64,000 nucleotides of DNA from an uncultured Paracoccaceae bacterium (lineage in GTDB: Bacteria > Pseudomonadota > Alphaproteobacteria > Rhodobacterales > Rhodobacteraceae). The notes under the pieces were generated by a model. The model did not search any database and had not been told where the DNA came from. It worked only from the letters and a program-made list of their open reading frames with translations. The translations under genes were made by a program, and so were the position numbers. Location of the stretch: NCBI GenBank assembly GCA_937924905.1, contig CALDUK010000008.1, positions 1 to 64,000 on the forward strand, written 5' to 3'. Shown one piece after another: positions 8,309-17,084 of the stretch (its first letter is position 1; each line of letters starts with the position of its first letter).

Positions 8309-9195
8309 CACGACTTTCCTTTCAGCATCTTGAACGCGTCGCCAAAGGCTTCGATTGCGTGGGACGGAACCAAAATCGTGTTCGACCCTTCGCCATTGCC
8401 AAGCGCATTCAGCGATTCAACCTGTTTCAAAGCCACCTGATATTGCGCGGCTTCCAGCCCGTTGTCCTGAATGGCCTGCGCGACGACGCCGGTTGCATAG
8501 GCTTCGGCATCTGCTTCCACCCGGCGCGCTTTAGCACCTTGTTCGGCGGCATAAAGTTCGGCATCCGCCTGCAATTCCACGGCACGGCGTTCGCCTTCGG
8601 CCCGGGTCACTTGTGCACGACGCTCGCGTTCGGCGTTCAACTGCTGAAGCATCGCTTCGCGGGTGGCCTGATCCAGGTTGACGTCCAGAATTTCGGCCCG
8701 GGTCACTTCGATCCCCCAGGCATCGACCGCGTCTTCGACGCTGGCCTTGATCGTTGAAATCAGGGTTGACCGGTTCGCTTGCACCTCGTCCAGTTCCATC
8801 TTGCCGATCTCGGCCCGCACAATCCCCGCCACCGTGGTGGCAATCGCGGCATCCACATCGCGAATACGGTAAACCGTCTTTTCCGGTTCGGTGATCCGGT
8901 AAAACACGCTGGTTTCGACCTGCACCAACACGTTGTCGGCGGTAATCGCATCCTGGCTGGCATTCGGAAGCTGGCGTTCAAGGATCGAGATCTGATGCGC
9001 CACGCGGTCGAGAAACGGCACAATAAAGTTGATGCCGGGGCCCAGAACAACGCGCAAACGTCCGAACCGTTCAACCACGTGTTTTTCCGATTGCGGCACG
9101 ATCCGCACCGCTTTGTAAACGGTAAGGATCAGCAGAATGGCGATGAACAACATGGCCACGCCAGCCCCGCCCAGTGTTTCTATCAATGGCCCCAT
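8308..9195 (-). CDS. qmcA: SPFH/Band 7 membrane protein (stomatin/QmcA-like)
   Basis: A 295-residue membrane-anchored SPFH protein. It has an N-terminal transmembrane helix (residues 12-32), the SPFH domain (VRIVPQSEKHVVERFGR through ITRAEILDVNL) and a long Ala/Glu/Arg coiled coil (about 190-250) for oligomerisation. Such proteins organise membrane microdomains and often modulate membrane proteases. The gene pairs with the adjoining nfeD-like gene, the standard partner. AAGGGGA precedes the ATG. Confidence 0.92.
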   Translation of the reverse strand: MGPLIETLGGAGVAMLFIAILLILTVYKAVRIVPQSEKHVVERFGRLRVVLGPGINFIVPFLDRVAHQISILERQLPNASQDAITADNVLVQVETSVFYRITEPEKTVYRIRDVDAAIATTVAGIVRAEIGKMELDEVQANRSTLISTIKASVEDAVDAWGIEVTRAEILDVNLDQATREAMLQQLNAERERRAQVTRAEGERRAVELQADAELYAAEQGAKARRVEADAEAYATGVVAQAIQDNGLEAAQYQVALKQVESLNALGNGEGSNTILVPSHAIEAFGDAFKMLKGKS

Positions 9196-9264
9196 AAGTC
9201 CGTCCCCTTGTTATTCGTGTTTTCGATATAAGAGCATGAAGTATTATTTTTCACTGTGTTAGGC

Positions 9265-9561
9265 CTATTGCACGATCAGACGCTGGGGCGTGACGCCTGC
9301 GACCCGTGCGATCTCTCCGGCGACTTCCAGTTCCAGCTTCACGGTCGTGACATGCCAGCCAAGCGACCCCAGACGCGCCTGCACGTCATCGGCCAGCCGT
9401 GCGCCAACTCCGGCCGCCAGCGCTTGAAACGCCAACCCATCTTTGCCTGCATCGCGAACCGCGTCCAGAATGGCGATACGCACCGCTTCGAATTTCCACT
9501 TCGGAATATGGGTCACCCCGTCCGCATTGGGCGTCCGGCATGCGATTTTTTCTTCTGCCAT
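9265..9561 (-). CDS. DUF6958 family hypothetical protein
   Basis: A small (98 aa) soluble protein starting MAEEKIACRTPNADGVTHIPKWKF. This start, and the K-Y/F-EAVR helix that follows, are typical of DUF6958 proteins of unknown function. The ATG at 9561 is preferred because GGAG lies nine bases upstream; an earlier ATG at 9597 lacks a site. It is divergent from the ThDP-dependent enzyme, with 69 bp between the starts. Confidence 0.75.
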   Translation of the reverse strand: MAEEKIACRTPNADGVTHIPKWKFEAVRIAILDAVRDAGKDGLAFQALAAGVGARLADDVQARLGSLGWHVTTVKLELEVAGEIARVAGVTPQRLIVQ

Positions 9562-9630
9562 AGGCCCCACGCTCCATTGTTCGTTCGCCTGCTCCATAGC
9601 ATAAACCAATAAAGCGGCGGAGGCGAAGCA

Positions 9631-11295
9631 ATGCGGCATGGCGGTCGGGTCTTGGTGGAATGTCTGGCACAGCTTGGTGCGCGGCACAGTTTCGGCGTGC
9701 CGGGCGAAAGCTATCTGGCCGTCCTTGATGCACTGCATGACACGCCGGGCGCGCCTGATTTTACCTTGTGCCGCAACGAAGGGGGCGCCGGCTTCATGGC
9801 TGCGGCCTATGGCAAACTGACCGGAACGCCCGGAATTTGCTTTGTCACGCGTGGGCCGGGGGCCACGAATGCCTCGATCGGGGTACATACCGCAATGCAG
9901 GACAGCGCGCCGATGATCCTGTTTGTCGGGCAGATTGAAACGGCCATGCGCGACCGCGAAGTGTTTCAGGAAGTCGACTATCGCGCCTTCTTTGGGCCCA
10001 TTGCCAAATGGGCGACCGAGGTGACCCATGTGGACCGTCTGCCTGAAATCATCGCGCGCGCCTGGACAACGGCATGTTCGGGCCGGCCGGGCCCCGTCGT
10101 CGTGGCCTTGCCCGAAGACGTGATCGGCGCGCCAACCGATGTTGCCGCCATCACAGGCCCGGCCCAAATTCCGGCCCCCGCCGTCGACCGGGCAGCGCTT
10201 GATGACATCCGCGCCCGGCTTGAACGTGCCAATCGCCCGCTGATCCTGATGGGCGGTGGCGGTTGGAACGATGCCGGATCGCGCGCGCTGGAACGCTTTG
10301 CCGAAGCCTCGCAAATCCCGGTGGTCGCGGCGTTTCGCTATCAGGATCGCTATGACAACACACTGGCCTCTTACGCGGGCGAAGCAGGTGTCGGCATCTT
10401 GCCCGAAGTGCGCGAAACACTTGCCGAATGCGACACGCTGCTGGCCATCGGTGTGCGCTTTGGCGAAATGACGACCGACAATTACAAATTGTTCGACCTG
10501 CCCGAAATGGCGCAAACCCTGATCCATGTGCATCGTTCTGACCGCGAGATTGGCAAAATCTACCGCCCCGATGTCGCTGTACAGGCCTGTCAAAACCTGT
10601 TTGCCACCGCGCTGGCCGGGAAATCTGTCGCCGGCAAGCCAGACTGGTTCACAGCGGCAAGAGCGCGCTACAACGCCACCTTCAACCTGCCCGACCAGCC
10701 AGGGCCGGTAGACATGGCAAGCGTCACGCAGCATGTGCAGAACACGGTTGCGCCAGACGCCATTCTGACCAATGGCGCGGGCAATTTTTCGATCTGGAAT
10801 AACAAGTACTTTCGTTATGGCCGCGACCACCGCCTGCTTGCGCCGCAATCGGGCGCTATGGGCTATGGTCTGCCCGCCGCGATTGCCGCTAAGGTGGCGC
10901 ACCGTGACCGGCAGGTCGTCTGTTTTGCGGGCGACGGCGATTTCCAGATGAACTGCCCCGAACTGGGCACCGCCATGCAAGCAGGCGCAACGCCGGTTGT
11001 TCTGATCCTGAATAACGGCAGCTACGGCACCATTCGCATGCACCAGGAACGCCATTTCCCCGACCGCATCTCAGGCACTGATCTGCATAACCCGGATTTC
11101 GCCGGCCTTGCGCGATCCTACGGCTTTCTGGGCGAACGCATCGACAGGACCGAGGATTTTGCCGATGCCTTTGCCCGTGCGCTGGCCTCGCCCACTGGTG
11201 CGGTGCTTGACCTGAACATCGGGGTCGAGGCACTGACGCCCCGCCAGACCCTGGCGCAAATCCGCGCAACGGCAGCGGCAACAATCAAAAATTAA
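9631..11295 (+). CDS. Thiamine diphosphate-dependent enzyme (acetolactate synthase-like)
   Basis: A 554-residue ThDP enzyme with the three-domain layout of acetohydroxyacid synthase and related decarboxylases. The PYR-domain glutamate is E50 (CRNEGGAGFMAAAYGK), a central domain follows (about 190-330), and the PP domain carries the ThDP/Mg motif GDGDFQMN with NNGSYGTI (from about 432). No small regulatory subunit is adjacent, so biosynthetic IlvB is unlikely; it may act on another 2-keto acid. GGAGG seven bases before the ATG supports the start. Confidence 0.85.
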   Translation: MRHGGRVLVECLAQLGARHSFGVPGESYLAVLDALHDTPGAPDFTLCRNEGGAGFMAAAYGKLTGTPGICFVTRGPGATNASIGVHTAMQDSAPMILFVGQIETAMRDREVFQEVDYRAFFGPIAKWATEVTHVDRLPEIIARAWTTACSGRPGPVVVALPEDVIGAPTDVAAITGPAQIPAPAVDRAALDDIRARLERANRPLILMGGGGWNDAGSRALERFAEASQIPVVAAFRYQDRYDNTLASYAGEAGVGILPEVRETLAECDTLLAIGVRFGEMTTDNYKLFDLPEMAQTLIHVHRSDREIGKIYRPDVAVQACQNLFATALAGKSVAGKPDWFTAARARYNATFNLPDQPGPVDMASVTQHVQNTVAPDAILTNGAGNFSIWNNKYFRYGRDHRLLAPQSGAMGYGLPAAIAAKVAHRDRQVVCFAGDGDFQMNCPELGTAMQAGATPVVLILNNGSYGTIRMHQERHFPDRISGTDLHNPDFAGLARSYGFLGERIDRTEDFADAFARALASPTGAVLDLNIGVEALTPRQTLAQIRATAAATIKN

Positions 11296-11339
11296 CCATC
11301 GGCGACCAAGAACGCTCCATCCGAAAAGGGAGTGGTCGC

Positions 11340-13109
11340 ATGGCCGTGTTGACGGTCGATACGGTTTTGTCCGGTCCAGCGCTTGGTCTGACATCTGGTT
11401 TGGATGACCTGTTCGTTTATGACACGGGCGGGCGGATGGTGTTATATGGCTTCAACCGGGGCCAATCCCGTGTGGTCGAACTGACCATCGACGCCAATGG
11501 TGACCTGACCCATGCCGCGACGCTGCAGCTTGCCGGGTCGGTCGCGGTTGGCAATAGCGTGCAACTTGGGGTTATGGCGCTTGGCGGGCGCAACGCGTTG
11601 ACCCTTGCAGGCATCGTCCCTTCAGCGGGTCAGGCGGTAACTGTGTCGCCGACCGGTGGGCTTGGCGCGCAAACCATATTGCCCGATCTGCTGACATTGC
11701 GGGTGCCGCAATCCGTCACCATTGGTCCCGCAGATGTCATCGTCACCGGCGGTTTTGATGGCGGGCTTTTGCACTATGCCGATACCGGACATGGCTATCA
11801 CCTGACGACCAGCCTTGCTGATGACGCGACCCGCTATTTGGCGGATCTGTCGGCCAGCGTCACCTATGCCCTTGCGGGCGAAATTTATGTGGCCACCGCA
11901 TCTGCCAGCGAAGACGGGCTGAACCTTGCGCGCGTCACGGCAACCGGTCTTGATCAAACGGCGGTCCTTGGCGCGACCGAAGGCTTGCCCATCGGCACAC
12001 CTGCCGATCTTGCTGTGGTGCAACGGCTGAACGAGACGGTGCTTGTCGTCGCGTCCACCGGCACATCGTCGGTTTCGACCGTTCTTGTCCAAGGGACCGC
12101 GCCGCTTCTGGCCGACCATATTTTCGACAGCGACGCCACGCGGTTTTCCGGCGCAACCACCGTCGCCGCGCTGACCTATGGCGACGCTGCGTATGTTGCG
12201 GCGGGGGGCGCCGAAGGCGGTGTGTCGTTGCTGACCGTGCTGCCCGGTGGACGGCTTGTTCATCTGGACAGTCTGGCCGAAGACGAAACACTGCCGCTGG
12301 ATCAGATCGGCGCGCTTGAGATGCAGGTTCAGGCAGGCGCGCTTCATATTTATGCAGGTGCTTTGACCGAAACGGGGCTGACACATATCACCTATGACCT
12401 GTCTGACACCGGCAGTGTCCTTCTGGCCGATGGGTCTGGCACCACCACCGGCACGGCGCTGGGCGATCAGATCATCGGCACCGAAACGGCGGATGGTCTA
12501 AGCGGGCTTGGCGGCGACGATATCCTGCTGGATGGGGCAGGGGCCGATTGGCTGATGGGCGGCGCGGGCGCTGATTTGTTCGTGTTCAGCGCCGATCAGA
12601 CCACGGACACGATCACCGATTTTGAACGTGGCATAGACCGTCTTGATCTTTCGGCCTTCGATTTTCTGGGCGATGTTTCGCAATTGACCGTCACGCCCAC
12701 GGCCACCGGGGCCACGCTGGTGTTCCGCGACGAAACGATCGAGATCACCACAGCCGACGCCTTGCCACTGACATCTGGCGAGCTGACGAATGCAGATATC
12801 CTGAATGTCGACCGCCCGTCTTTCCTGCACGCAAACCGCACCATCACAGGCGGCCCCGATCCCGACACGCTGACCGGGGGCACCGGGTCTGACACCATCG
12901 ATGGGGCCGGGGGCAACGACACGCTGACCGGAAACGGCGGCGATGACAGCCTGCTGGGCGGCGGTGGGCTGGACCTTTTGTACGGCAATGCGGGCAACGA
13001 CACGCTGAACGGGCAGGGCGGCGCTGACACGCTGGTCGGCGGGGCGGGCGATGATTGGCTGGATGGTGGCGACGGGGCCGATGTGATCTATGGGGACGAC
13101 TGGGTCTGA
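11340..13109 (+). CDS. RTX (hemolysin-type) calcium-binding secreted protein
   Basis: A 589-residue protein without an N-terminal signal peptide. Residues 1-370 resemble irregular beta-propeller-like repeats rich in Thr, Val and Gly. RTX nonapeptides (GGxGxDxLx) appear at about 385-410 and densely from about 500 to the end (GGTGSDTIDGAGGNDTL and similar). Between them lies DLFVFSADQTTDTITDFERGIDRLDLS, a common RTX-associated segment. Type I secretion and calcium-dependent folding are expected from the family; no T1SS genes are in the window. It is convergent with an RTX metalloprotease, six bases between stops. GGGAG supports the start. Confidence 0.88.
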   Translation: MAVLTVDTVLSGPALGLTSGLDDLFVYDTGGRMVLYGFNRGQSRVVELTIDANGDLTHAATLQLAGSVAVGNSVQLGVMALGGRNALTLAGIVPSAGQAVTVSPTGGLGAQTILPDLLTLRVPQSVTIGPADVIVTGGFDGGLLHYADTGHGYHLTTSLADDATRYLADLSASVTYALAGEIYVATASASEDGLNLARVTATGLDQTAVLGATEGLPIGTPADLAVVQRLNETVLVVASTGTSSVSTVLVQGTAPLLADHIFDSDATRFSGATTVAALTYGDAAYVAAGGAEGGVSLLTVLPGGRLVHLDSLAEDETLPLDQIGALEMQVQAGALHIYAGALTETGLTHITYDLSDTGSVLLADGSGTTTGTALGDQIIGTETADGLSGLGGDDILLDGAGADWLMGGAGADLFVFSADQTTDTITDFERGIDRLDLSAFDFLGDVSQLTVTPTATGATLVFRDETIEITTADALPLTSGELTNADILNVDRPSFLHANRTITGGPDPDTLTGGTGSDTIDGAGGNDTLTGNGGDDSLLGGGGLDLLYGNAGNDTLNGQGGADTLVGGAGDDWLDGGDGADVIYGDDWV

Positions 13110-13115
13110 CCGGCC

Positions 13116-14783
13116 TCAGGCAATCCCGATCTCATCGACGATATCGTCCCACACCACCATGAAATCGCCGCCGTCAATCAAGGCCCCGGCATCGGCGGGT
13201 GGCGTCCATGTGGGGAACAGCATCACCAGCATATCCAGCGTCATCTCATCCCCGATCAACAGGTCGCTGCCTGCTTCGCCATCAATCAGGTTGTCACCGG
13301 TTCCGCCTTCGATCAGGTCCGCGCCATCACCGCCCGACAACACGTCGGACCCGTCGCCCCCCAGAATGGCATCCGCGCCAGCCCCGCCATCAATCGTGTC
13401 AGCGCCTGCGCCCGCGCGCAATTCGTTTGCCACATCATTGCCAAGGATCAAATCATTGCCGCCGCCGGTCCGCCCGTTTTCAATCACCGTGCCGCGCGCA
13501 ATGCCCACATTGCCATCATACCCGGCGAGGTCTGAAAACATTTCCTCGCGCAGATCCATAACCTGATGCGCCGTCGTGCTTGAGAAATCAAAGACATCAA
13601 CCCCATCGGTGTCAAACACCGTATAAGTCACCGGGTTCGACAGGGCATGCACCCCATCAAGATAGGTCCCCGTGTTCGCGTTATCGCCGTAGATCGTGTT
13701 GCCGACATGCGCCTCGGGCACCCCATAAAGCGACTGGATCGCCAGAATATCGGCCATTTGCGGCCCGATGACATAGGCAAAATCCGCATCAAGCGAACTG
13801 TTCTCGGTCTGATGGAAATACGACATGACCGACGCCTGCCAACTGTCATTGTCGTAATGGTTGTCCACACCGTATGTGGCGCTGCCATTGTAATTTCCGG
13901 CATGCCCCAGCCCCAAAGCATGGCCGATCTCGTGGATATAGCTCTGGAAATAGTAGGCATCCGTCCGGCTTTGGCCACCCGCCCAACTGGAATTGACGTT
14001 GACAAAAGACGACTGGATCGTCCCGCTCCAGATGGTGGACGTCGCATAGGCCCCTGCATTTTCGTCATCAAAAACGATATCCGCTGTCGCGCCGCCTTCG
14101 CGCACCGACAAACGGTAGTCGCCGTTTCCGGCATCGTTGAACGCCGCTGCCTGAATATAATGATAACCCGTATAACTCGCCTGATAGGTCAGCACTGCAT
14201 TCTGGTCATCCGCATCATCATTTTCCGCCAGAACGCTGCCGCTGCCGTTCAAGAGATACAGGTAAGGGTCGGGCACCCCGTTGTTGCCGTCCCGGTCCAG
14301 CCCGATTGTGACAGTCTGCCCATCTGTCAGATAGACAGCCACGGTGTCGCGGTCGCCGTTGGTCGCAAGTTCGCCGGTAAAGTCATCGCCCACCGTCACA
14401 ATGTAATCCGTTGACGGCCCGGTGGGCGCATCCTGCCCAATGACTTCCACGACCGTTGCATTGGGCGGTGTATCGGCGTTCACCTGCACAAAGTTCAGCC
14501 CCGACACCATCGACCAGGCGTCCAGCGCCTGCAGGGCCATGGCCTGCCCGTTGGCGGTCAGCGCTGTGATATCGACAAGCAAGGTGTCGCCCACCGACAC
14601 ATCAAACGACCGCGCCGAGCCGCCCCAAAATTCATGCGTCAGCTGATGGGAAATCTGATCGTAAGTATAAACCGGCATCGAACCAAACGAACCTCCGTCG
14701 GTGCCGCCGCCATCGGATGGCGCCGCGACATCATACAAGCAGTCTTCGGTCCACGGCTGCGTGTTTGCACAAACTGTACACAC
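13116..14783 (-). CDS. Serralysin-like zinc metalloprotease (M10) with RTX repeats and inserted PPC-like domain
   Basis: A secreted zinc protease of 555 residues. The zinc site is H284-E-I-G-H288-A-L-G-L-G-H294 and the Met-turn is SVM320SY, both typical of serralysins. RTX repeats (about 445-520) provide calcium binding and a type I secretion signal. Between the first catalytic strand region (NFVQVNADTPPNATVVEV) and the continuation (ADIVFDDENAGAY) sits a pre-peptidase C-terminal (PPC)-like beta domain, about 127-228 (DRDTVAVYLTDGQTVTIGLD to NGDYRLSV). The GTG at 14783 is chosen: GGAGAGGG lies seven bases upstream and gives the short MCxxC N-terminus seen in marine homologues. Confidence 0.88.
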   Translation of the reverse strand: MCTVCANTQPWTEDCLYDVAAPSDGGGTDGGSFGSMPVYTYDQISHQLTHEFWGGSARSFDVSVGDTLLVDITALTANGQAMALQALDAWSMVSGLNFVQVNADTPPNATVVEVIGQDAPTGPSTDYIVTVGDDFTGELATNGDRDTVAVYLTDGQTVTIGLDRDGNNGVPDPYLYLLNGSGSVLAENDDADDQNAVLTYQASYTGYHYIQAAAFNDAGNGDYRLSVREGGATADIVFDDENAGAYATSTIWSGTIQSSFVNVNSSWAGGQSRTDAYYFQSYIHEIGHALGLGHAGNYNGSATYGVDNHYDNDSWQASVMSYFHQTENSSLDADFAYVIGPQMADILAIQSLYGVPEAHVGNTIYGDNANTGTYLDGVHALSNPVTYTVFDTDGVDVFDFSSTTAHQVMDLREEMFSDLAGYDGNVGIARGTVIENGRTGGGNDLILGNDVANELRAGAGADTIDGGAGADAILGGDGSDVLSGGDGADLIEGGTGDNLIDGEAGSDLLIGDEMTLDMLVMLFPTWTPPADAGALIDGGDFMVVWDDIVDEIGIA

Positions 14784-14964
14784 AACAAAACCCTCTCCAA
14801 AAATGGGAGGACACTGATACCCAAGCGGCAAAACACGCCACAGCAAGACCGTTATGTCCACCCGCACACCCCCGTGCGTGACACAACGCTATGGTCGGAA
14901 TACTTTCCCAGACGTTACCGGTTGCGGCCGCCGTCCGAAAACGGGCGGAAATCTGCTTACGGTT

Positions 14965-16026
14965 TTAGCGACGTCTCAGCGTGTCGCCCATTTGCAGCCG
15001 CGGCTCCAGCTCGATTTTCTGCCCGGTCCCCTGCAGGCTGCCATCAGACCGTTCGGCGATAATCCGGGCGGCTTCGCGCCCGATATCGCGGCGCGCGGCA
15101 TCCATGGTTGCGACCTGCAATGAGAACCCTTCCAGAAACTCGGACCCGTTGAACCCGGCCAGCCCGATTTGGCCCGGCACATCAATCCCGGATTCCTGCA
15201 AATGTAACAGACCGCCTGCGGCAATCATGTCGTTTGAATAATACAGAAAATCCAGTTCCGGCGAGCGTTCCAATATCCGGGCCGACATCTCGCGGCCTTT
15301 GGCCAACGACGACCCGCCGTCGTAGAATTCCTGATCGACCACCTCGATGCCTTCGCGCGCCAAAGCCTCGGTGAACCCCTCAAAGCGTTTGCGCGCCCGG
15401 TGGTCCATGCTCATCTTGGTGCCCAGAAACCCGATCTGGCGATAGCCCATCTTGACGATCTGGCGCGCCATTTCGCGACCTGCGCGGCGGTGGCTGATCC
15501 CGACCACCGCGTCAATCGCTTCGCCGTCTGTGTCCATAATCTCGACCACCGGCACGCTGGCCGATTTCAGCATCGCGACCGACGCATCCGAATGTTCAAG
15601 CCCCGCCAGGATTACACCGCTTGGACGCCAGGACAGCATCTCGAACAACACCTGTTCCTCGCGTTCGGGCGAATAGTTTGTGACACCCACCACGGGCTGC
15701 AACGGCGAATCGTCCAGGACCTCCGAGATGCCCGTCATCACATCGGGGAACACCATGTTCGACAGCGACGGAATGATAACCGCCACCAGATTGACCCGGC
15801 TGGACGCCAAAGCGCCGGCGATCTTGTTCGGCACATAGCCCAGTGACTTGGCGGCCTTCAGCACCTTGGCGCGTGTCGCATCTGACACATCGCCGCGGTT
15901 GCGTAACACGCGGCTGACCGTCATTTCCGACACGCCGGACGCAATCGACACGTCTTTCAGCGTCAACGGACGCTTGGCTGTCCCCGTGTTTTTGTTGATG
16001 GAAATGACCTTGTCATCGCCGCTCAT
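14965..16026 (-). CDS. LacI-family transcriptional regulator (GntR/gluconate-type)
   Basis: A 353-residue repressor. The N-terminal helix-turn-helix and hinge helix (LTLKDVSIASGVSEMTVSRVLRN to GYVPNKIAGALASS) are followed by a periplasmic-binding-protein-like sugar-sensing domain. The ligand is probably a sugar or sugar acid, since the sequence most resembles gluconate-type LacI regulators, but no target genes lie beside it. The ATG at 16026 is supported by GGAG six bases upstream; the frame open before it lacks a site. Confidence 0.9.
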   Translation of the reverse strand: MSGDDKVISINKNTGTAKRPLTLKDVSIASGVSEMTVSRVLRNRGDVSDATRAKVLKAAKSLGYVPNKIAGALASSRVNLVAVIIPSLSNMVFPDVMTGISEVLDDSPLQPVVGVTNYSPEREEQVLFEMLSWRPSGVILAGLEHSDASVAMLKSASVPVVEIMDTDGEAIDAVVGISHRRAGREMARQIVKMGYRQIGFLGTKMSMDHRARKRFEGFTEALAREGIEVVDQEFYDGGSSLAKGREMSARILERSPELDFLYYSNDMIAAGGLLHLQESGIDVPGQIGLAGFNGSEFLEGFSLQVATMDAARRDIGREAARIIAERSDGSLQGTGQKIELEPRLQMGDTLRRR

Positions 16027-16127
16027 GGGTTTCTCCAAAATAAGCGGCGTGTTTCAGGTTACCGCTAACGAACTTTGCAACAAGCGACTTGATCTGGCAA
16101 GAAGATCACGGGAAAAGCGCCCCACGC

Positions 16128-16203
16128 GGCCTCGTAGCTCAGAGGATAGAGCAACCGCCTCCTAAGCGGTAGGTCATAGGTTCGACTCCTATCGGGGCCG
16201 CCA
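16128..16203 (+). tRNA. tRNA-Arg(CCT), CCA encoded
   Basis: A full cloverleaf folds by eye: acceptor GGCCTCG/CGGGGCC, D-arm GCTC/GAGC, anticodon stem ACCGC/GCGGT with loop CTCCTAA (anticodon CCT, codon AGG), T-arm ATAGG/CCTAT with loop TTCGACT, and a genomic CCA at 16201-16203. Confidence 0.96.
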
Positions 16204-16305
16204 AAAGCGGGTTTATTCGCATTATCTTGCGGATAGGCAAACCGATGTCTTTGCGTTATCCACGCAATTGGGGTCGCTACAGACCGATTTGTCGGGGGAC
16301 AAAAA

Positions 16306-16773
16306 ATGGCCAAAGAGCCGAACCATGCGCGCGCAGACTATCTGAAGCGCCATACAGAAGCGCTGATCAAAGATATCGGCTATGCCAAGGCATGCGAAGT
16401 GTCGGGCAAGTCAAAGGCAACGCTTGGACGCTATGCATCGCAGATGGACGAAAACGCTGACCGGTTTATTCCGGTCAATGTGCTTGTGGAACTTGAACTT
16501 GAAGCAAGCGTTCCGTTCGTCACCAAAGCGCTGGCAGAATTGCAGAACCTGAAACTGGAATACGACAGCGACCGGGATGATCGTGACGGGGGTCTGAACT
16601 CAGACGTGATCCTTCTGTCGCAGCGCTTTGCGAACCTTATGGCCGAATACAACCATTCGATTGCCGATGGGGTGATTTCGCTGAATGAAGCGCGCAGGCT
16701 GCTGGACGAAACGAATGCGCTTCAGCAGGTCTTGATGGACATGAAATTGCACCTGCAAGAACAAAAAACCTGA
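16306..16773 (+). CDS. Hypothetical small protein, possible phage CII-like DNA-binding protein
   Basis: A 155-residue soluble protein. Its N-terminal part (DYLKRHTEALIKDIGYAKACEVSGKSKATLGRYAS, residues 11-45) looks like a helix-turn-helix followed by two long helices, and vaguely resembles phage CII-type (CP76) regulators. The family match is by eye and weak. It lies about 100 bp downstream of a tRNA gene, a common integration point, but no integrase or other phage gene is near. A strong hairpin follows its stop. Confidence 0.65.
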   Translation: MAKEPNHARADYLKRHTEALIKDIGYAKACEVSGKSKATLGRYASQMDENADRFIPVNVLVELELEASVPFVTKALAELQNLKLEYDSDRDDRDGGLNSDVILLSQRFANLMAEYNHSIADGVISLNEARRLLDETNALQQVLMDMKLHLQEQKT

Positions 16774-17084
16774 TACAGATTTTCAGGCACGGCAGGCCGG
16801 TCTTGCCCATGGGCAGACCGGCCCGATTAAAGGTACGCCCTTGCCAGCGTACATCACACTAAAAATTACACACGAAACTCGTATAGGCACGCACTGGTTA
16901 ATCCCTCGGCCGGTTGCTGGGGTCGCATTCACCCGACCGAGGGAGCCGACCCGCACAGGGATGTGTGAGCGACCCGGCAAGGTTGAATTTATATCTTGGT
17001 GTTCCGGACTACTAATGGGAAAAACTTTACGCAAACGTCATTTTTGCAAACGCCCCCAAGAACTGTGAGCAGGACCACACCATT
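16774..17084 (+). other. Structured intergenic region and leader upstream of mscS
   Basis: There is no gene in these 311 bases, but there are three stem-loops. A long near-perfect hairpin (16795-16822, arms GGCCGGTCT/AGACCGGCC, no T-run) follows the upstream gene. A second (16902-16944, outer arms TCCCTCGG/CCGAGGGA) contains an inner stem GGGT/ACCC. A third (16945-16978) has GCCG/CGGC around CGCACA/TGTG. GCAAACG then occurs twice near 17031 and 17046. The second and third look like a structured RNA leader; no known riboswitch was recognised. Confidence 0.5.

Noticed and set aside
9265..11055. 596-codon minus-strand open frame
   Set aside because: Only its last 98 codons (the DUF6958 gene) are real. 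The rest is antisense to the ThDP enzyme and has no protein-like pattern.
16256..16264. Possible DnaA box TTATCCACG
   Set aside because: A single near-match without a cluster, an AT-rich unwinding region or a dnaA gene nearby does not support an origin.
16065..16313. Minus-strand open frame across tRNA-Arg(CCT)
   Set aside because: The peptide is the antisense of the tRNA (SRTYDLPLRRRLLYPLSYEA), another common artefact.
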